Shown: positions 50,601 through 60,614, numbered from the stretch's first letter. The stretch: 64,000 nucleotides of DNA from Siphonodentalium dalli (GCA_032622095.1 CP136065.1:69345675-69409674); one strand, 5' to 3'. Numbers and translations: made by a program. Notes: generated by a model from the sequence alone, not told the origin.

Positions 50601-53600
50601 AGACCGGTTATTCTGCATTTATCAGAGAAATGGCGATGGTGCGAGGGGGGGGGGGGGGGGGGTTCAGAAAGAAACATAATATTACTAATATAATAATAAT
50701 TAATTATGTTGAGATGCATTTGTAATTAAATTTCAACCCAACATCATTATGGTAGTAAACTGCATGATTTGCAGTACATGCTGAATAGATTTCTTTCTTA
50801 CAGATTATAGGAATGGGTCGCCAAGTATTAGATCATGTCATGAATTTATACTCTGGCTACCGTAGAGATCATATTCAACTCGTTAAAAATATGGGAACTT
50901 TTTAATATTTTGATGGTGAACTTTACAGCATTGAACAAACAACGCAGTGATTATATTTCTTTGTTAATACTTGTTCCTTAATAATATATTTCACAATAGG
51001 GGTGGTCACAACTACAGATTGCATGATTTATCTGTGACTTTTGTGAGTCGACATCGAAATAAACATTGAATTGATTACCCGTGAGAAATGTCATGATTGT
51101 AAAGGATGCCAATCAAACTCGACTCAACAAAGTGACATATTTCATGCGACTGTGGAATACAGTATTTACTTAGGAACGATATTAACTAAGAAGTATATTA
51201 GGTGCACCGATTTTTAATGCTAAACATTCTTGTCTGAAAATGAAAACGTTCACATTATTTGAGCTGGTGTAGTATTATCTCTACGGTCTTAGCCAGGTAG
51301 AGATTCATGATATGATCTAGCTAAGTGTCCATATAGTTTTTCTCAATTTACGTAGATCCGTTCATTGCATATCTATATGTTGAAATCAAATGGAAACAAG
51401 ATAGACGGGGGGAAGAGTGTGCACACGCACGTAGCACTGGGACTGTTAATTATCTACTTAGATGAGCGGTTTTGACTAGATATTTTTAGCACACGGAAAC
51501 TTAGATATATGAAAGTAGAAAATGTGAGCTTTATGTTCCGCATTGCTGTAAAATTTGAAAGTGGTGTCGTTACCATCGGAACGGCGTGTAAACAATGTAG
51601 ACACATTTTGAGGAAAAAATTAAAACAAATTTAATCCTATTCTATTACTGAAACCGATGGTGAAAATGCTATTTTGGGTGTTCTTTTTCCATGTCTATTT
51701 TCTAACTATTCCAATACCAAATGGGGTAACATGTGTGTTAGGGCGCGTACACATGAAGTTGCAAGAAAATATCTGCAAGAAAATATCAGGTAAAATTACA
51801 CACTGATATTTTCTTGCTGCAAGGATTACGCACGTGAGAACGCGGCGGTTTAGACGGCGTTGATTGAGCTCAATCAGAACAGTAATAGTCATGCTGGTTC
51901 AAGTGAATTGCGTCCGGTAAATAACCTATAGTCCATTTTGGCAATTCATAGCTTTGTGAAATTTCCAACTGTTGACATGTATTACCGAAGTCGGGTGGGA
52001 TTAGACACCCAACAACATGCAGCAACGTTGCTGATCTCATGCATAAAGACCTTCTGCATAATGAGAAAGTGGTCACGTTATTTGGAAATTTGGAAATGTT
52101 ATAATTTCATAGTGCATGTATATGTGGGGTGACAAATGTTATTATGATTTTGTGGCAAATCGGATGACCCCACCCCATTGAGACCCCATATGAAGTTTTC
52201 AGGATATTGTTGCTTGGTGCATGGGGCTATGGTGTACATTACGTTACCGAACTTACATGGGTGCATGTGGGGACATGGAGACAACTTGGAAACAATATTA
52301 GTTGGAAATTTCACACCAACAATGGTTTGAAATTGTTCTTGTAGTCTGATTTTTGCATGGGGCTATGGTGTACATTGCATTACCGAACTTACATGGGTGC
52401 ATGTGGGGACATGGGGACAACTTGGAAACAATATTAGTTGGAAATTTCACACCAACAATGGTTTGAAATTGTTCTTGTAGTCTGATTTTTCAACCATTAA
52501 TGTATGTGGAATTAGTGGTTTTAGACCAACATTTGCATTTTTCTTACTTTGGTAAAATTATTGGTTAGAAATTTCTTCTAGGCCCCTCCCTCTCCGGTGT
52601 CCGGTCAAAATTCAAGGTATGTGAGGTACCATATATATGGGAAATTCAAAGACGATGGCAGGTGTGCAAAATCGATTATGTGATCTTGGGTCTTAGGCCC
52701 GATTCAAGAGAGGGTGCAGTTGGAAATCCTCCGTCAGCGGAAACCCTCAAAAAGATATATGTCCCAACACATATCCATATAATAGCTCAGTGATTATGTA
52801 AAACAATCCAACATGGAATTACGAAGTCAATTGTTGAAATAGGCGATAATATTGATGGATCATAACTCGAGTGCGTGAACGGTTACCAGCGTGTCCCTTA
52901 TAGAGATTAGTAAACGGATACCGATGGCCACCAATCAAGGTGAAACACATATCACTAACCGGCGATAAAAAATCAGCGCGCTGCCTTCGTCGAATATTTT
53001 CCGGTATTATTTATTTGATTGGTCAAGTAAGTCACATGGGGCATACCTGATATTTTCTTGCCCGCCATGTGTACGCGCCCTTATGGTCATGTTGGGACAG
53101 ACATTCTACATAATTATAAGGTTTACGATTAAGCATTCTTTGTGTCTATTTCATTGTATTACTAATTTGGCGATAGTTGGTGCATCTATCACAGAAATTC
53201 AGCATTGTTCGATGCCAATTGTCATCATAGACGCCATTTTGAATATAAAAGTTTGCTCTAAGCGGATTTATCGGATTTTGGATATGTTATAGAGGATATT
53301 ATTATTATTCCTCTTCAAAATGAAATACAAACCAACTTCAAATGTTTTATATGTCAAAACTTTTATCGACAAACTGTTTTGTCATTTACCCCTGACCTGG
53401 AGGTCTGTTCATTTTTGCCCTTTTCTCAGTGAGAGCTTTCCGATGAATGGCAACAAGCCATATTTCCGACTAAATCCTGAAAAATTACCCGTAATTCTGC
53501 TGTGGTTAAGGAGTCGATTATTTAGGGCATTACTATTCAATTTTGACAAAATTGATTTTTTTTCCATTTTGGCGGCCAATTTGGGACGGATAGTCTACAA

Positions 53601-56600
53601 ATATGGTTTACGACTAAGCATTGTTTGTAAATATTTCAATTTATTGCGAATTTGGCATTAATTGGTGCACCTACCGCAGACAATCAGCATTTCCGAGACC
53701 AACTGCCAATTTAGACGCTATGTTGTATTGAGAATTTTCCCAAAAGTGGATTTTAGCGGATATTCTATATGTTGTTCTGCAAACCAATCCGCACATTTTG
53801 AAACCAAAACGGTTTCCTCGCAGATTTCTTCCGGGTCTAACGGCCTAACGACCATACTACAATTACAGGGGTTGAGGTATCTCCAATTTAGGTCAAAACT
53901 ATCAACAGTACATAGATATATCATTGGAACTTTCGGTTCTTTTATACCAAAAGTCGAATAATTTCCTACTTTCGGTCAATTTTGGACCGGAAAGACCGTC
54001 GTTTGCAAAACATACAACCATGCAATAGGCGCATATAATTCCTGCCTTTTTTTTTGGAAGGTGTGGGCCTTTGTGATAATGAACAAGGACCCCTGGCTGG
54101 CCGGCTGGCCCCTACCCTGTCAACGTTCACTCTACAAACACAAACAATTTGTAAATAGTCTAGGCAGGGCAAGATCGGGTTGTTTTTAAAATAAATACAA
54201 GGCAACATTTTCCCGATTATTGCAGAGTTGTCGATGGATATAAATGTTAAACCCAATACGTCGTATACATGTATAGTTGGAGACTTCTGAACGCTATAGA
54301 CATGCTCTGAAATGACATGTAATGTATAGCCTTAAATGCACGTTAAACATTCGTCCGGGATTGCCAAGGACGTGGCTGGAGTGTTCCCGTTGGGGTGTCC
54401 AACTTAGAATTTTGTTTTAGTTATACTTTCATGATCAAAGTCCGGGAATTGACATTTACCTCCCCCCCTCCGTACTGGAAGTGTTCAACTGGTACTACAA
54501 TATTTGCATTTCAAACTATCGGAAATTATTGAACCAGATCGGCTCTCTCTACTAGTGTGTGGCTAGATATGTTCGAACTGGTTGCAAGTTCAGTCCTCCA
54601 AACTTCGATCCGAAGTAGGGAAATATTCCACTTTTGTTCTAAAGCGACATGTTGCAATCTAAATAGGGTATACTGGCTCAACAATCATACGGTCAGATCA
54701 ATTTTAACGTATTCTGGTCAATCATTTATGTTCAGCTGTATGAATAAGGTACTTTTGAAAGCGAATCTGACTATATTGAACTTACACACATGACTTTTAA
54801 AAAAGAATTTAGTTTCAAAATGATTCCATGGGTTTTGTGCATACAATGTACAACAATGTTCACTAAAAGCACCGCGTATGTCTTTTTGATGGCATGGGCG
54901 TAACCAGCTATGGTTCGATGTGGGATCCGGTCGAACCCGACCTGGGAAGCACAATGCTCTATTGTCTGAGGAATCGGCATGCGTCCGGGACCCTCTTTTT
55001 ACTAACATATTGCCGTTACTCCACTCAATCAATACTTGAATATAGTAGATGTATACACACTAATCCATATGTCGTACACGAACGCCCACACAGTGACTCC
55101 CTTATAGCTTACATGCAAGGGAAAAGAAAGTTATTATATGTACATTAAAGCCAAGGGTGTGTGTGTGGGGGGGGGGGTGTGGGGGGGTGAGGGTGTGTGT
55201 GTGTGTCTGTCTATATTCTATAACCACGTCACACTTTTTTTGGCGCGTTTAGAAATATATCACTCTCATGTCCGATTGCGCACACATGTTGACCATGTCC
55301 TACGGCACATCATAAAATACGGCAAAACTTTTGGAAAATCGATTCAAGACTACCTAAGATATAACCCAATTGCCAAAAGGTTATCAAGGCGACATTTTGA
55401 CGAGATGTTCCTGCAATTATGTATGTCACGGTCAATTTTGATCTCAGACGACTTAAAGGAGCATCAATGGACAATTCAGGGCGCGTTCCTCATACGCTTA
55501 GAAGATATGTAGGAAAAATCGGTACACATATGACCAGAAGAATGTCAAGGGATAGGCGTCTTCGGTCTCAGATGACTACTTAATGGGGGAAATACATTTC
55601 ATGATCAATAAAGAGCTTTTATCATCAGCTAAGAACATATGTTGAAAACTTGGTGCACATAGGTAACATGGCACGGGGAATGTCACGGGATAGGTGCCGT
55701 TGGTCTCAAATGACTTAAAGAGCCACTAATAATTTACAATAAAGAGCATTTATTATCAGGTTAAACTATAGTTGCCGGTAACTTTATTTGGATTGTCATG
55801 CAATTGGCGCTGTTTGCCTCAGGTGACTAGTAATTATGTTTAATGACTTGAAAGGGCACTAATAATTTACTAATTGTTCACACGATTTTCCTGCATGTCA
55901 TGTTTGTCACCCGTCGTTGTTGACGGGTAATCCCCTAGTGTTTCATATTGTTCGTCGCCAAGAAGACTGAACGTTTTGTTGTAAGACGCGTCCGCCATGT
56001 GATGTGCTGTGCTGATATCACTCCACCCACTGCGCTCCCCGCGTCCACCATGTGATGTGCTGTGCTGATATCGCTCCATCCACTGCGCTCCCCGCGTCCA
56101 CCATGTGATGTGCTGTGCTGATATCGCTCCATCCACTGCGCTCCCCGCGTCCACCATGTAATGTGCTGTGCTGATATCGCTCCACCCACTGCGCTCCCCG
56201 CGTCCACCATGTGATGTGCTGTGCTGATATCGCTCCATCCACTGCGCTCCCCGCGTCCACCATGTGATGTGCTGTGCTGATATCGCTCCACCCACTGCGC
56301 TCCCCGCGTCCACCATGTGATGTGCTGTGCTGATATCGCTCCATCCACTGCGCTCCCCGCGTCCACCATGTGATGTGCTGTGCTGATATCGCTCCATCCA
56401 CTGCGCTCCCCGCGTCCACCATGTAATGTGCTGTGCTGATATCGCTCCACCCACTGCGCTCCCCGCGTCCACCATGTGATGTGCTGTGCTGATATCGCTC
56501 CATCCACTGCGCTCCCCGCGTCCACCATGTGATGTGCTGTGCTGATATCGCTCCACCCACTGCGCTCCCCGCGTCCACCATGTGATGTGCTGTGTTGATA

Positions 56601-59600
56601 TCGCTCCACCCACTGCGCTCCCTGCGTCCACCATGTAATGTGCTGTGCTGATATCGCTCCACCCACTGCGCTCCCTGCGTCCACCATGTGATGTGCTGTG
56701 CTGATATCGCTCCATCCACTGCGCTCCCCGCGTCCACCATGTGCTGTGCTGTGCTGATATCGTTCCACCCATTGCGCTCCCCGCGTCCACCATGACTGTG
56801 ATGTGCTGTGCTGATATCGCTCCACCCACTGCGCTCCCCGCGTCCACCATGTGATATGCTGTGCTGATATCACTCCACCCACTGCGCTCCCCGCGTCCAC
56901 CATGTGATGTGCTGTGCTGTTATCGCTCCACCCACTGTGCTCCCCGCGTCCACCATGTGATGTGCTGTGCTGATATCGCTCCACCCAATGCGCTCCGCGC
57001 GTCCACCATGTGATGTGCTGTGCTGATATCGCTCCACCCATTGCGCTCCCCGCGTCCACCATGACTGTGATGTGCTGTGTTGATATCGCTCCACCCACTG
57101 CGCTCCCCGCGTCCACCATGTGATGTGCTGTGCTGATATCGCTCCACCCACTGCGCTCTCCGCGTCCACCATGTGATGTGCTGTGCTGATATCGCTCCAC
57201 CCACTGCGCTCCCCGCGTCCACCATGTGATGTGCTGTGCTGTTATCGCTCCACCCACTGCGCTCCCCGCCTCAATTATGCCGTTGCTATCAGCTGATGAA
57301 CCCGCATTAGGGCTACACTGACTACGTCCATGAATTATGGGAAACAAAGAACATAGTTAGTGAGCTGTCGTAATCAATCAATAATAAAGATACATCATCA
57401 TTATTTTTCACCACCACCGCCAGGCCGCCAAATATTCGACGAATGCCGACCGACATACTCTCGATACCAAATTGTGTTGAACAAAATGTTAATATACACG
57501 ACTTTTTGGAGCAATTTTATACTATAGTTGACAGTAGTTAGCATTGTTTGTTTGGCAATTAATCGATTCCGATAACTGGAGTGGCATTTCAAGAAAATTT
57601 GTTATTGTTCGAATCTGATGATATGGGGACCATCGATTCGTATTTTGTACGTTTAATTGATCATTTAATAGTAGTTGGTTATCTATTTTATTTGGGAAGG
57701 AAATTAACTACGTTTCTTTTATATTTACAGACCGGATACATAGGTGAGTTTGTTTTATATTATTTATCTCGACAGAATGTTTCGCTAGTTCAACATTGGT
57801 CAATTGGTCAATTGGTCCCTGTGGCCAAACGCACTCGCAGTATGTAAAACATGACCACTAACAATAACATGGAGAAATCTATATATTTTGTTCTAAAATT
57901 CGTAATTCATCGTTCTCTAATAACAAACCTTCGCGTGTTGAACCCAGTGTTTAGTAAACAAAACTCTTACAGTGATTTATCCCCAAAAAAATAAGTTCAA
58001 ATATTTTAGTCTGAATATGATTTCAGAATATTTTTCAATGATTTTCCAACGTTTACCGTCAAGTTTTCATTATATTTCGATATGTTATTGAATTCACTAA
58101 TTGGACTATTCCTCATAGTAGTTATATTTTACAAATATTATATCCAAATTGACAAAACGCATTGTATTCTAAAATATTAATGAAATGCAGTGACTCTCCC
58201 TGACGAAATCATTTTCGTAAGTTTTTCGCCGATAGTTGAGTCCCGAATCGAAAGGAAATATTTACATTTGAGTGTAGTTCGCGGATGGTGTTTTGTATGG
58301 ACTGGTATGGTCGATTTACTTCAGATTTTCGGCTATATTGATATAATGTTACATTCCCCCAGTTGACATGGTGCCGGAATACTAACATATCAGTTTCACG
58401 TACCTGAACAAGTCCATAATGTCTTTAATAGTAATTCCACTGTAACAGTAATGTTTACAAGACAATTGTTTTGACATGCGAACTAGCTAGTAGTTGCTTT
58501 ACAGACTGATATGCTATTTCGCATGAACCCACGTCGAAGGTCTTAGTCCCTTTAAGAGGTCATGCGAATTTCCTATGATCCGACTAAATCCTGAAAAATT
58601 ACCCATAATTCTTCTGTGGTTAAGGAGAGAGCTTTAAGATGAATGGCAACAAGCCATATTTCTGACTAAATCCTGAAAAATTGTCCATAATTCTGCTGTG
58701 GTTGAGGAGTCGATTATTTGTATTATCCGTTGAATACATGGAGGATATCTAATGTATTTGAGTGGATACCGAAAAATATGGCATGAGTGAGCGAGACAAA
58801 TGTTTATTTTCGTGAGCGGCTTGCCGCGAGGGAAAATAAACATGTGTCGCGGTCACGAATGACATATTTTTCGGTATCCACTCATTTATGACGTTAAATG
58901 ATCTCACAATCGTCTTCAATCGATTCATCATTTTTGAAGCCATCAGCTAATCGATGCTTGTTCACGCAATGTTACATCACCATCCCCATAAATATGTAGA
59001 ATTTCAATATAAAACAGATTTTAATTATAACTGTAATGGAAACAGTATTGGTACACACAAGTGAATCGGTCGCACGCGCGAGTTAGTGTGAAAGTATATT
59101 CTTCTATATCCCCTTCTGGGTGATATAGATGTTTATCTAAAGGCGTTTTTTTTATAATTCACTGTTGAGTGTATAATAAAGTTCGGAACGACTTCTTGTT
59201 AAGTGTGTTCTAGGAGCAACGACGTGCATTACGTCAACGATCAACTTTGGGTGGGGTCCCATAAAATGGTGCAGAACGTTTCGGAACCTGGACTTTTCGC
59301 CACCTGATTTTCAGGACAATTCGGCACCTGCGTTGTCAGCACTTGGTTGTTTCGGACCAAACACCTGGACGTTTCGGCACTTCATCGAAGAAGTTTCGGC
59401 CCATGGTTTATTTATAATTTTTGACATGTTTAGAAAGCAGTTGAACAGTTTTTGATGTAGTCACGACTGCTGTCCTTCCCTTGTTCAATGGCAGATGCGA
59501 AGACCACATGATTCAGATACTTGCTACGACAATGTATTATATGCTATTCATTACACTTCACATAATCTGAAATATTGTATACAACTCGTTGGCGACGATC

Positions 59601-60614
59601 GGCGCATTGTGACATTTCATTCTAGCTCCGCTCTCTTGAAATATAATATTGCGCCGTCCGAAACTTATTCGATAAAAGACTTTCGACCTCAAGAACTTTC
59701 TTCCGGAAATGTTCAAACATTAATTCAACAAACGACAATAGGTCGTTTGTTGAACTTATTATCTGAACATTTCCCTCCAATGCATAGGATTCTTTCTGAA
59801 CTATATATTGTCAGTCGGCTTCTCATATTTCCTGAACATCCATCCAGATGAATAATAGACCCTTCTAATGTGTGTTTTTATAATTGATGGATGACTCCAT
59901 TTAGTAAAGAAAAGATTACGGTGCGCGTTATGTTCTATCTATGTGTTTTCATTTCTGACCACAGATTGTAAGCAATTTCGTGACAATGGCGCTGTGTATG
60001 ACGGTGTGTACACAATCACACCAGATGGCGCTACGGAGCGGGATGTCGTCTGCGACATGACCACCGATGGAGGGGGGTGGACTGTGTTCCAGCAAAGACG
60101 GGATGGATCAGTCGACTTCTATCGCGGTTGGGCCGAGTACGCCACAGGATTTGGTGACGTCACAGTCGGTGGTAACTACTGGTTTGGGTTGGAGTGGGTC
60201 TACAGGCTGACATTGGACACACCAAGCGAGCTGTATGCCAAAATGAAAGCAGCCGATGGTAAAGAGGACTACGCCAGGTATACAAAATTCGCGATTGACG
60301 GTCCATCTTTGCAGTTCGCCTTACACGTATCGGGATACAGCGGTACAGCCGGCGATTCATTAACAAACAATGATGGTGATAAGTTCAGCACGAATGACAC
60401 CGACAACTGCTATCCAACCTGCCAGTGGGGCGTATGTCACGTAGAATCTCAAGGGTGTTGGTGGTACGGCTGCTGTTTCCGGTGCAACTTTAATGGAAGA
60501 TACCTCAACACCACAACCGCTCCAAATTTCTGGACAGGTATGTTCTGGGGCGACGACATGGGCTGGTACAACTCAATGATGCATACCACGATGATGTTAC
60601 GAAGACTGGTTTGA
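38319..60614 (+). CDS. Gene B: secreted PAN/apple-fibrinogen-domain lectin-like protein (three exons joined)
   Basis: Exons 38319-38609, 57731-57743 and 59965-60614 join to 954 nt, 317 residues plus TGA. The build is as in gene A: signal peptide 1-17, PAN/apple 22-97 with Cys50, 54, 60 and 76, a four-residue linker (TGYI), and FReD 102-317. The FReD has GGGWTVFQ, VSGYSGTAGDS, the NDTDN calcium-site motif and GCWWYGCCFRCNFNG. The cysteine-rich loop before it differs from gene A and is one residue longer, with one more Cys. The predicted role is extracellular recognition. The 19-kb first intron is unusually long for such a small gene and is full of transposons. Expression is not demonstrated. 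Confidence 0.8.
38663..38832. mobile_element. Palindromic MITE 'Pal-220' copy 4 (right end truncated)
   Basis: It starts TACAGTAATGCC only 53 nt after the exon 1 donor of gene B. It has a full left arm and turn-round, and the right arm breaks off after CTGAAAAATTAC. Confidence 0.82.
38840..39418. other. Unassigned intron sequence
   Basis: A C homopolymer run lies near 38940. Nothing else is recognised. Confidence 0.4.
39419..39478. repeat. Short palindromic repeat family P2, copy 3
   Basis: GGGACATTTTCAGATAATAG with TTTGTTGAACTTATTGTCTT; resembles 59704-59774 in inverse orientation. Confidence 0.5.
39756..39974. mobile_element. Palindromic MITE 'Pal-220' copy 5 (complete)
   Basis: TACAGTAATGCCCTAATTAA at one end and AATTAGGGCATTACTGTA at the other; the arms are close to perfect mirror images. 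Confidence 0.9.
42105..42431 (+). other. Open frame of 108 codons inside the hAT, unrecognised
   Basis: One hydrophobic stretch near the N-terminus (FLFKNWFYFCLFLTTVTF) but no domain I recognise, no splice context and no homologue in the window. It is probably chance. Confidence 0.15.
44555..44830 (+). pseudogene. Degraded coding fragment of unknown family inside the hAT
   Basis: The frame to about 44700 reads LSGGEKFIALRHSRKRVGEP. After a one-base shift the next frame continues RHINEFSDLTARPNCAIIDG then NALIQHIRYIQENFS. The composition looks protein-like (a run ending 'IIDGNALIQ'), and the join is seamless apart from the shift. I cannot name the family. It could be a captured host exon or part of a mobile-element protein. 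Confidence 0.4.
45600..45930 (+). pseudogene. LINE reverse-transcriptase palm fragment, frameshifted
   Basis: Pieced across frameshifts, the translation shows QFGFKRNHLTDGCVYA, LKETVRHYVSNDT, CFVGASKAFDRANHAELFDI, IVRLLKDWLKTETLNVRWGS and VRQGSIF. These are the successive RT blocks of Jockey/CR1-like LINEs (STD, A(S)KAFDRVNH, VRQG). Stops and shifts make it dead. It is nested inside the hAT element. Confidence 0.85.
46961..47409. mobile_element. Element with inverted ends around a GTTTAAAC palindrome array
   Basis: The left end CTACGACAGCGTAGAACC-like (CATACGACAGCGTAGAACCA) and CCACCTCCT are mirrored at the right by AGGAGGTGGCGGTTCTACGC and TGTCGTAG. A third, internal copy of the end is at 47291-47325. 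No coding frame. It is probably a MITE whose interior has expanded. Confidence 0.7.
46998..47285. repeat. Array of ACTTGTTTAAACAAGT palindromes
   Basis: About nine copies of the 8-bp palindrome GTTTAAAC, most inside the longer palindrome CTTGTTTAAACAAG, separated by TTAGCTAAC or TTACTAA. One more copy is outside at about 47353. Confidence 0.88.
47410..47890. other. Unassigned intron sequence
   Basis: Nothing recognised. Confidence 0.4.
47891..48036. repeat. 146-bp palindrome
   Basis: GGTATCTCAAACTCGTTCTATTTTATACG-type arm (47891 on) pairs with CGTATAAAATAGAAACTCATGTGAGATCC (to 48036). The inner arms are TTTGAGCC / GGCTCAAA. Confidence 0.85.
48100..48271. mobile_element. Palindromic MITE 'Pal-220' copy 6 (left arm shortened)
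   Basis: It starts ATACAGTAATGCCC and ends GGGCATTATTGTA; the left arm jumps from GGGTAACTTTC to the turn-round. Confidence 0.82.
48707..49437 (+). mobile_element. Helitron-like nonautonomous elements (two 5' ends, one 3' end)
   Basis: The 5' start is TCTAATATATATTTTGGGAC (48707), with a second similar start near 49115. The 3' end has a hairpin (AGCCCGGACGAAGTCGGGT, 49409-49427) a few bases before CTAG at 49434-49437, followed by T. TC...CTRR ends with a subterminal hairpin and no inverted repeats are the Helitron signature. Related copies are at 62713 and 63358. No Rep/helicase frame. Confidence 0.68.
49440..51730. other. Gene-free intron stretch
   Basis: Homopolymer runs of C (49796-49808) and G (50645-50662). 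The 93-codon minus-strand frame at 50337-50618 is unrecognised. Nothing else is supported. Confidence 0.45.
51741..53080. mobile_element. 1.34-kb nonautonomous Harbinger-like element H3
   Basis: Termini are GGGCGCGTACACATG and CATGTGTACGCGCCC, followed inwards by GCAAGAAAATATC / GATATTTTCTTGC. TTA flanks both sides (51738-51740 and 53081-53083). It contains an internal tandem duplication (52219-52490) and no transposase frame. Confidence 0.82.
52219..52490 (+). repeat. 136-bp tandem duplication, two copies
   Basis: Copies 52219-52354 and 52355-52490 start GCATGGGGCTATGGTGTACA and end TAGTCTGATTTTT. They differ at only a few bases (for example ATGGAGACAA versus ATGGGGACAA), so the duplication is recent. 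Confidence 0.95.
53085..53770 (+). repeat. Tandem duplication of about 200 bp, 495 bp apart
   Basis: GGTTTACGATTAAGCATT...TTGGCGATAGTTGGTGCATC at 53120-53200 is matched by GGTTTACGACTAAGCATT...TTGGCATTAATTGGTGCACC at 53606-53675. The right half of a Pal-220 MITE lies between them. Confidence 0.65.
53424..53534. mobile_element. Palindromic MITE 'Pal-220' copy 7 (right arm only)
   Basis: It begins at the turn-round (CTCAGTGAGAGCTTTCCGAT) and ends TTAGGGCATTACTA. Confidence 0.8.
53771..55984. other. Gene-free intron stretch
   Basis: A (GT)/(G)-rich run lies at 55155-55206. Frames up to 124 codons (55138-55512 +) show no recognisable domain. Two related phrases, CACGGGATAGGTGC...GGTCTCA(A/G)ATGACT, recur near 55550 and 55690. 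Confidence 0.45.
55985..57272 (-). repeat. 53-bp minisatellite, about 24 units
   Basis: GC-rich units of 53 bp contain CCACCATGTGATGTGCTGTG, then CTGATATCGCTCCACCCACT and GCGCTCCCCGCGT, with few substitutions. Two units (56789 and 57057) carry CCATGACTGTGATG. Because 53 is not a multiple of 3 and the unit has no antisense stop, all three minus-strand frames stay open for 240-470 codons. The proteins would be low-complexity repeats of GERSGWSDIS / WWTRGAQWVERYQ / MVDAGSAVGGAIS type. I treat them as non-genes. Confidence 0.97.
57505..57645. mobile_element. Right-arm fragment of the 935-bp foldback family
   Basis: ATTTTATACTATAGTTGACAGTAGTTAGCATT...TTGGCAATTAATCGATTC and ATGGGGACCATCGA match 24483-24613. 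It ends about 85 nt before the gene B micro-exon. Confidence 0.75.
57731..57743 (+). CDS. Gene B micro-exon 2 (13 nt)
   Basis: TTTATATTTACAG|ACCGGATACATAG|GTGAGT: acceptor, 13 coding nt (Thr-Gly-Tyr-Ile plus one base), strong donor. It aligns with the 22-nt gene A micro-exon, with a 9-nt difference inside the exon, and flanks it with the same TTTATATTT-AG and GTGAGTTT. Phase 0 to 1, as required. Confidence 0.73.
57985..58080 (+). repeat. Repeat unit related to 61005-61250
   Basis: AAGTTCAAATATTTTAGTCTGAATATGATTTC then TTTACCGTCAAGTTTT; near-copies lie at 61020-61100 and 61148-61220. Confidence 0.65.
58290..58428 (+). repeat. Homologue of the window start (20-165)
   Basis: TGGTATGGTCGATTTACTTC...AATGTTACATTCCCCCAGTTGACAT...AACAAGTCCATAATG matches 40-158 in order. 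Its nature is unknown. Confidence 0.65.
58579..58719. mobile_element. Palindromic MITE 'Pal-220' copy 8 (two partial right arms in tandem)
   Basis: CCGACTAAATCCTGAAAAAT...CTGTGGTTAAGGAG is followed at once by AGAGCTTTAAGATGAATGGC...GTGGTTGAGGAGTCGATTAT. Confidence 0.78.
58759..58884. repeat. 126-bp palindrome
   Basis: TGAGTGGATACCGAAAAATATG pairs with CATATTTTTCGGTATCCACTCA. The inner arms are TGTTTATTTTC / GAAAATAAACA. Confidence 0.85.
59277..59405 (+). repeat. Degenerate TTTCGGxACCTGG short repeat
   Basis: Variants such as GTTTCGGAACCTGGA, ATTCGGCACCTG, GTTTCGGACC and CCTGGACGTTTCGGCACTT recur every 15-30 bp. Confidence 0.6.
59704..59774. repeat. Short palindromic repeat family P2, copy 4
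   Basis: GGAAATGTTCAAACATTAAT pairs with ATTATCTGAACATTTCC around CAACAAACGAC / GTCGTTTGTTG; the best-preserved copy. Confidence 0.75.
59965..60614 (+). CDS. Gene B exon 3: complete fibrinogen-related domain
   Basis: Acceptor GACCACAG|ATTGTAAG. It encodes 216 residues ending MMLRRLV, TGA at 60612-60614. It is almost identical at DNA level to gene A across the VVCDM to GFGDVTV region, and more diverged in three patches: residues following DC, around MKAxDGxxxxxRY, and the loop between GDSL and GCWWY (TNNDGDKFSTNDTDN then CYPTCQWGVCHVESQ). Extra cysteines are as in gene A, plus one in DNCYPTC. Confidence 0.92.

Larger units (their letters stand above)
38610..57730 (+). other. Gene B intron 1 (19.1 kb)
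   Basis: It begins GTAAGC and ends TTTATATTTACAG. It contains Pal-220 MITEs, a nested hAT, a GTTTAAAC array, Helitron-like ends, a 1.34-kb TTA-flanked element and a 53-bp minisatellite, listed separately. I found no further lectin exon in it; the phases do not require one. Confidence 0.6.
57744..59964 (+). other. Gene B intron 2
   Basis: 2.2 kb, beginning GTGAGT and ending TTCTGACCACAG. It contains repeats at 57985, 58290, 58579, 58759, 59277 and 59704. A 118-codon frame at 59495-59851 is largely repeat-derived. Confidence 0.6.

Noticed and set aside
50337-50618. 93-codon minus-strand frame
   Set aside because: No recognisable motif, signal peptide or splice context; length is within chance expectation for this window.
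55138-55512. 124-codon open frame on the + strand
   Set aside because: It begins in a GT/G-rich simple repeat, shows no recognisable domain and has no paralogue in the window.
55870-57347. Three long overlapping minus-strand open frames (240-470 codons)
   Set aside because: They are the same 53-bp minisatellite read in three frames; no domain, start context or splice logic supports any of them.
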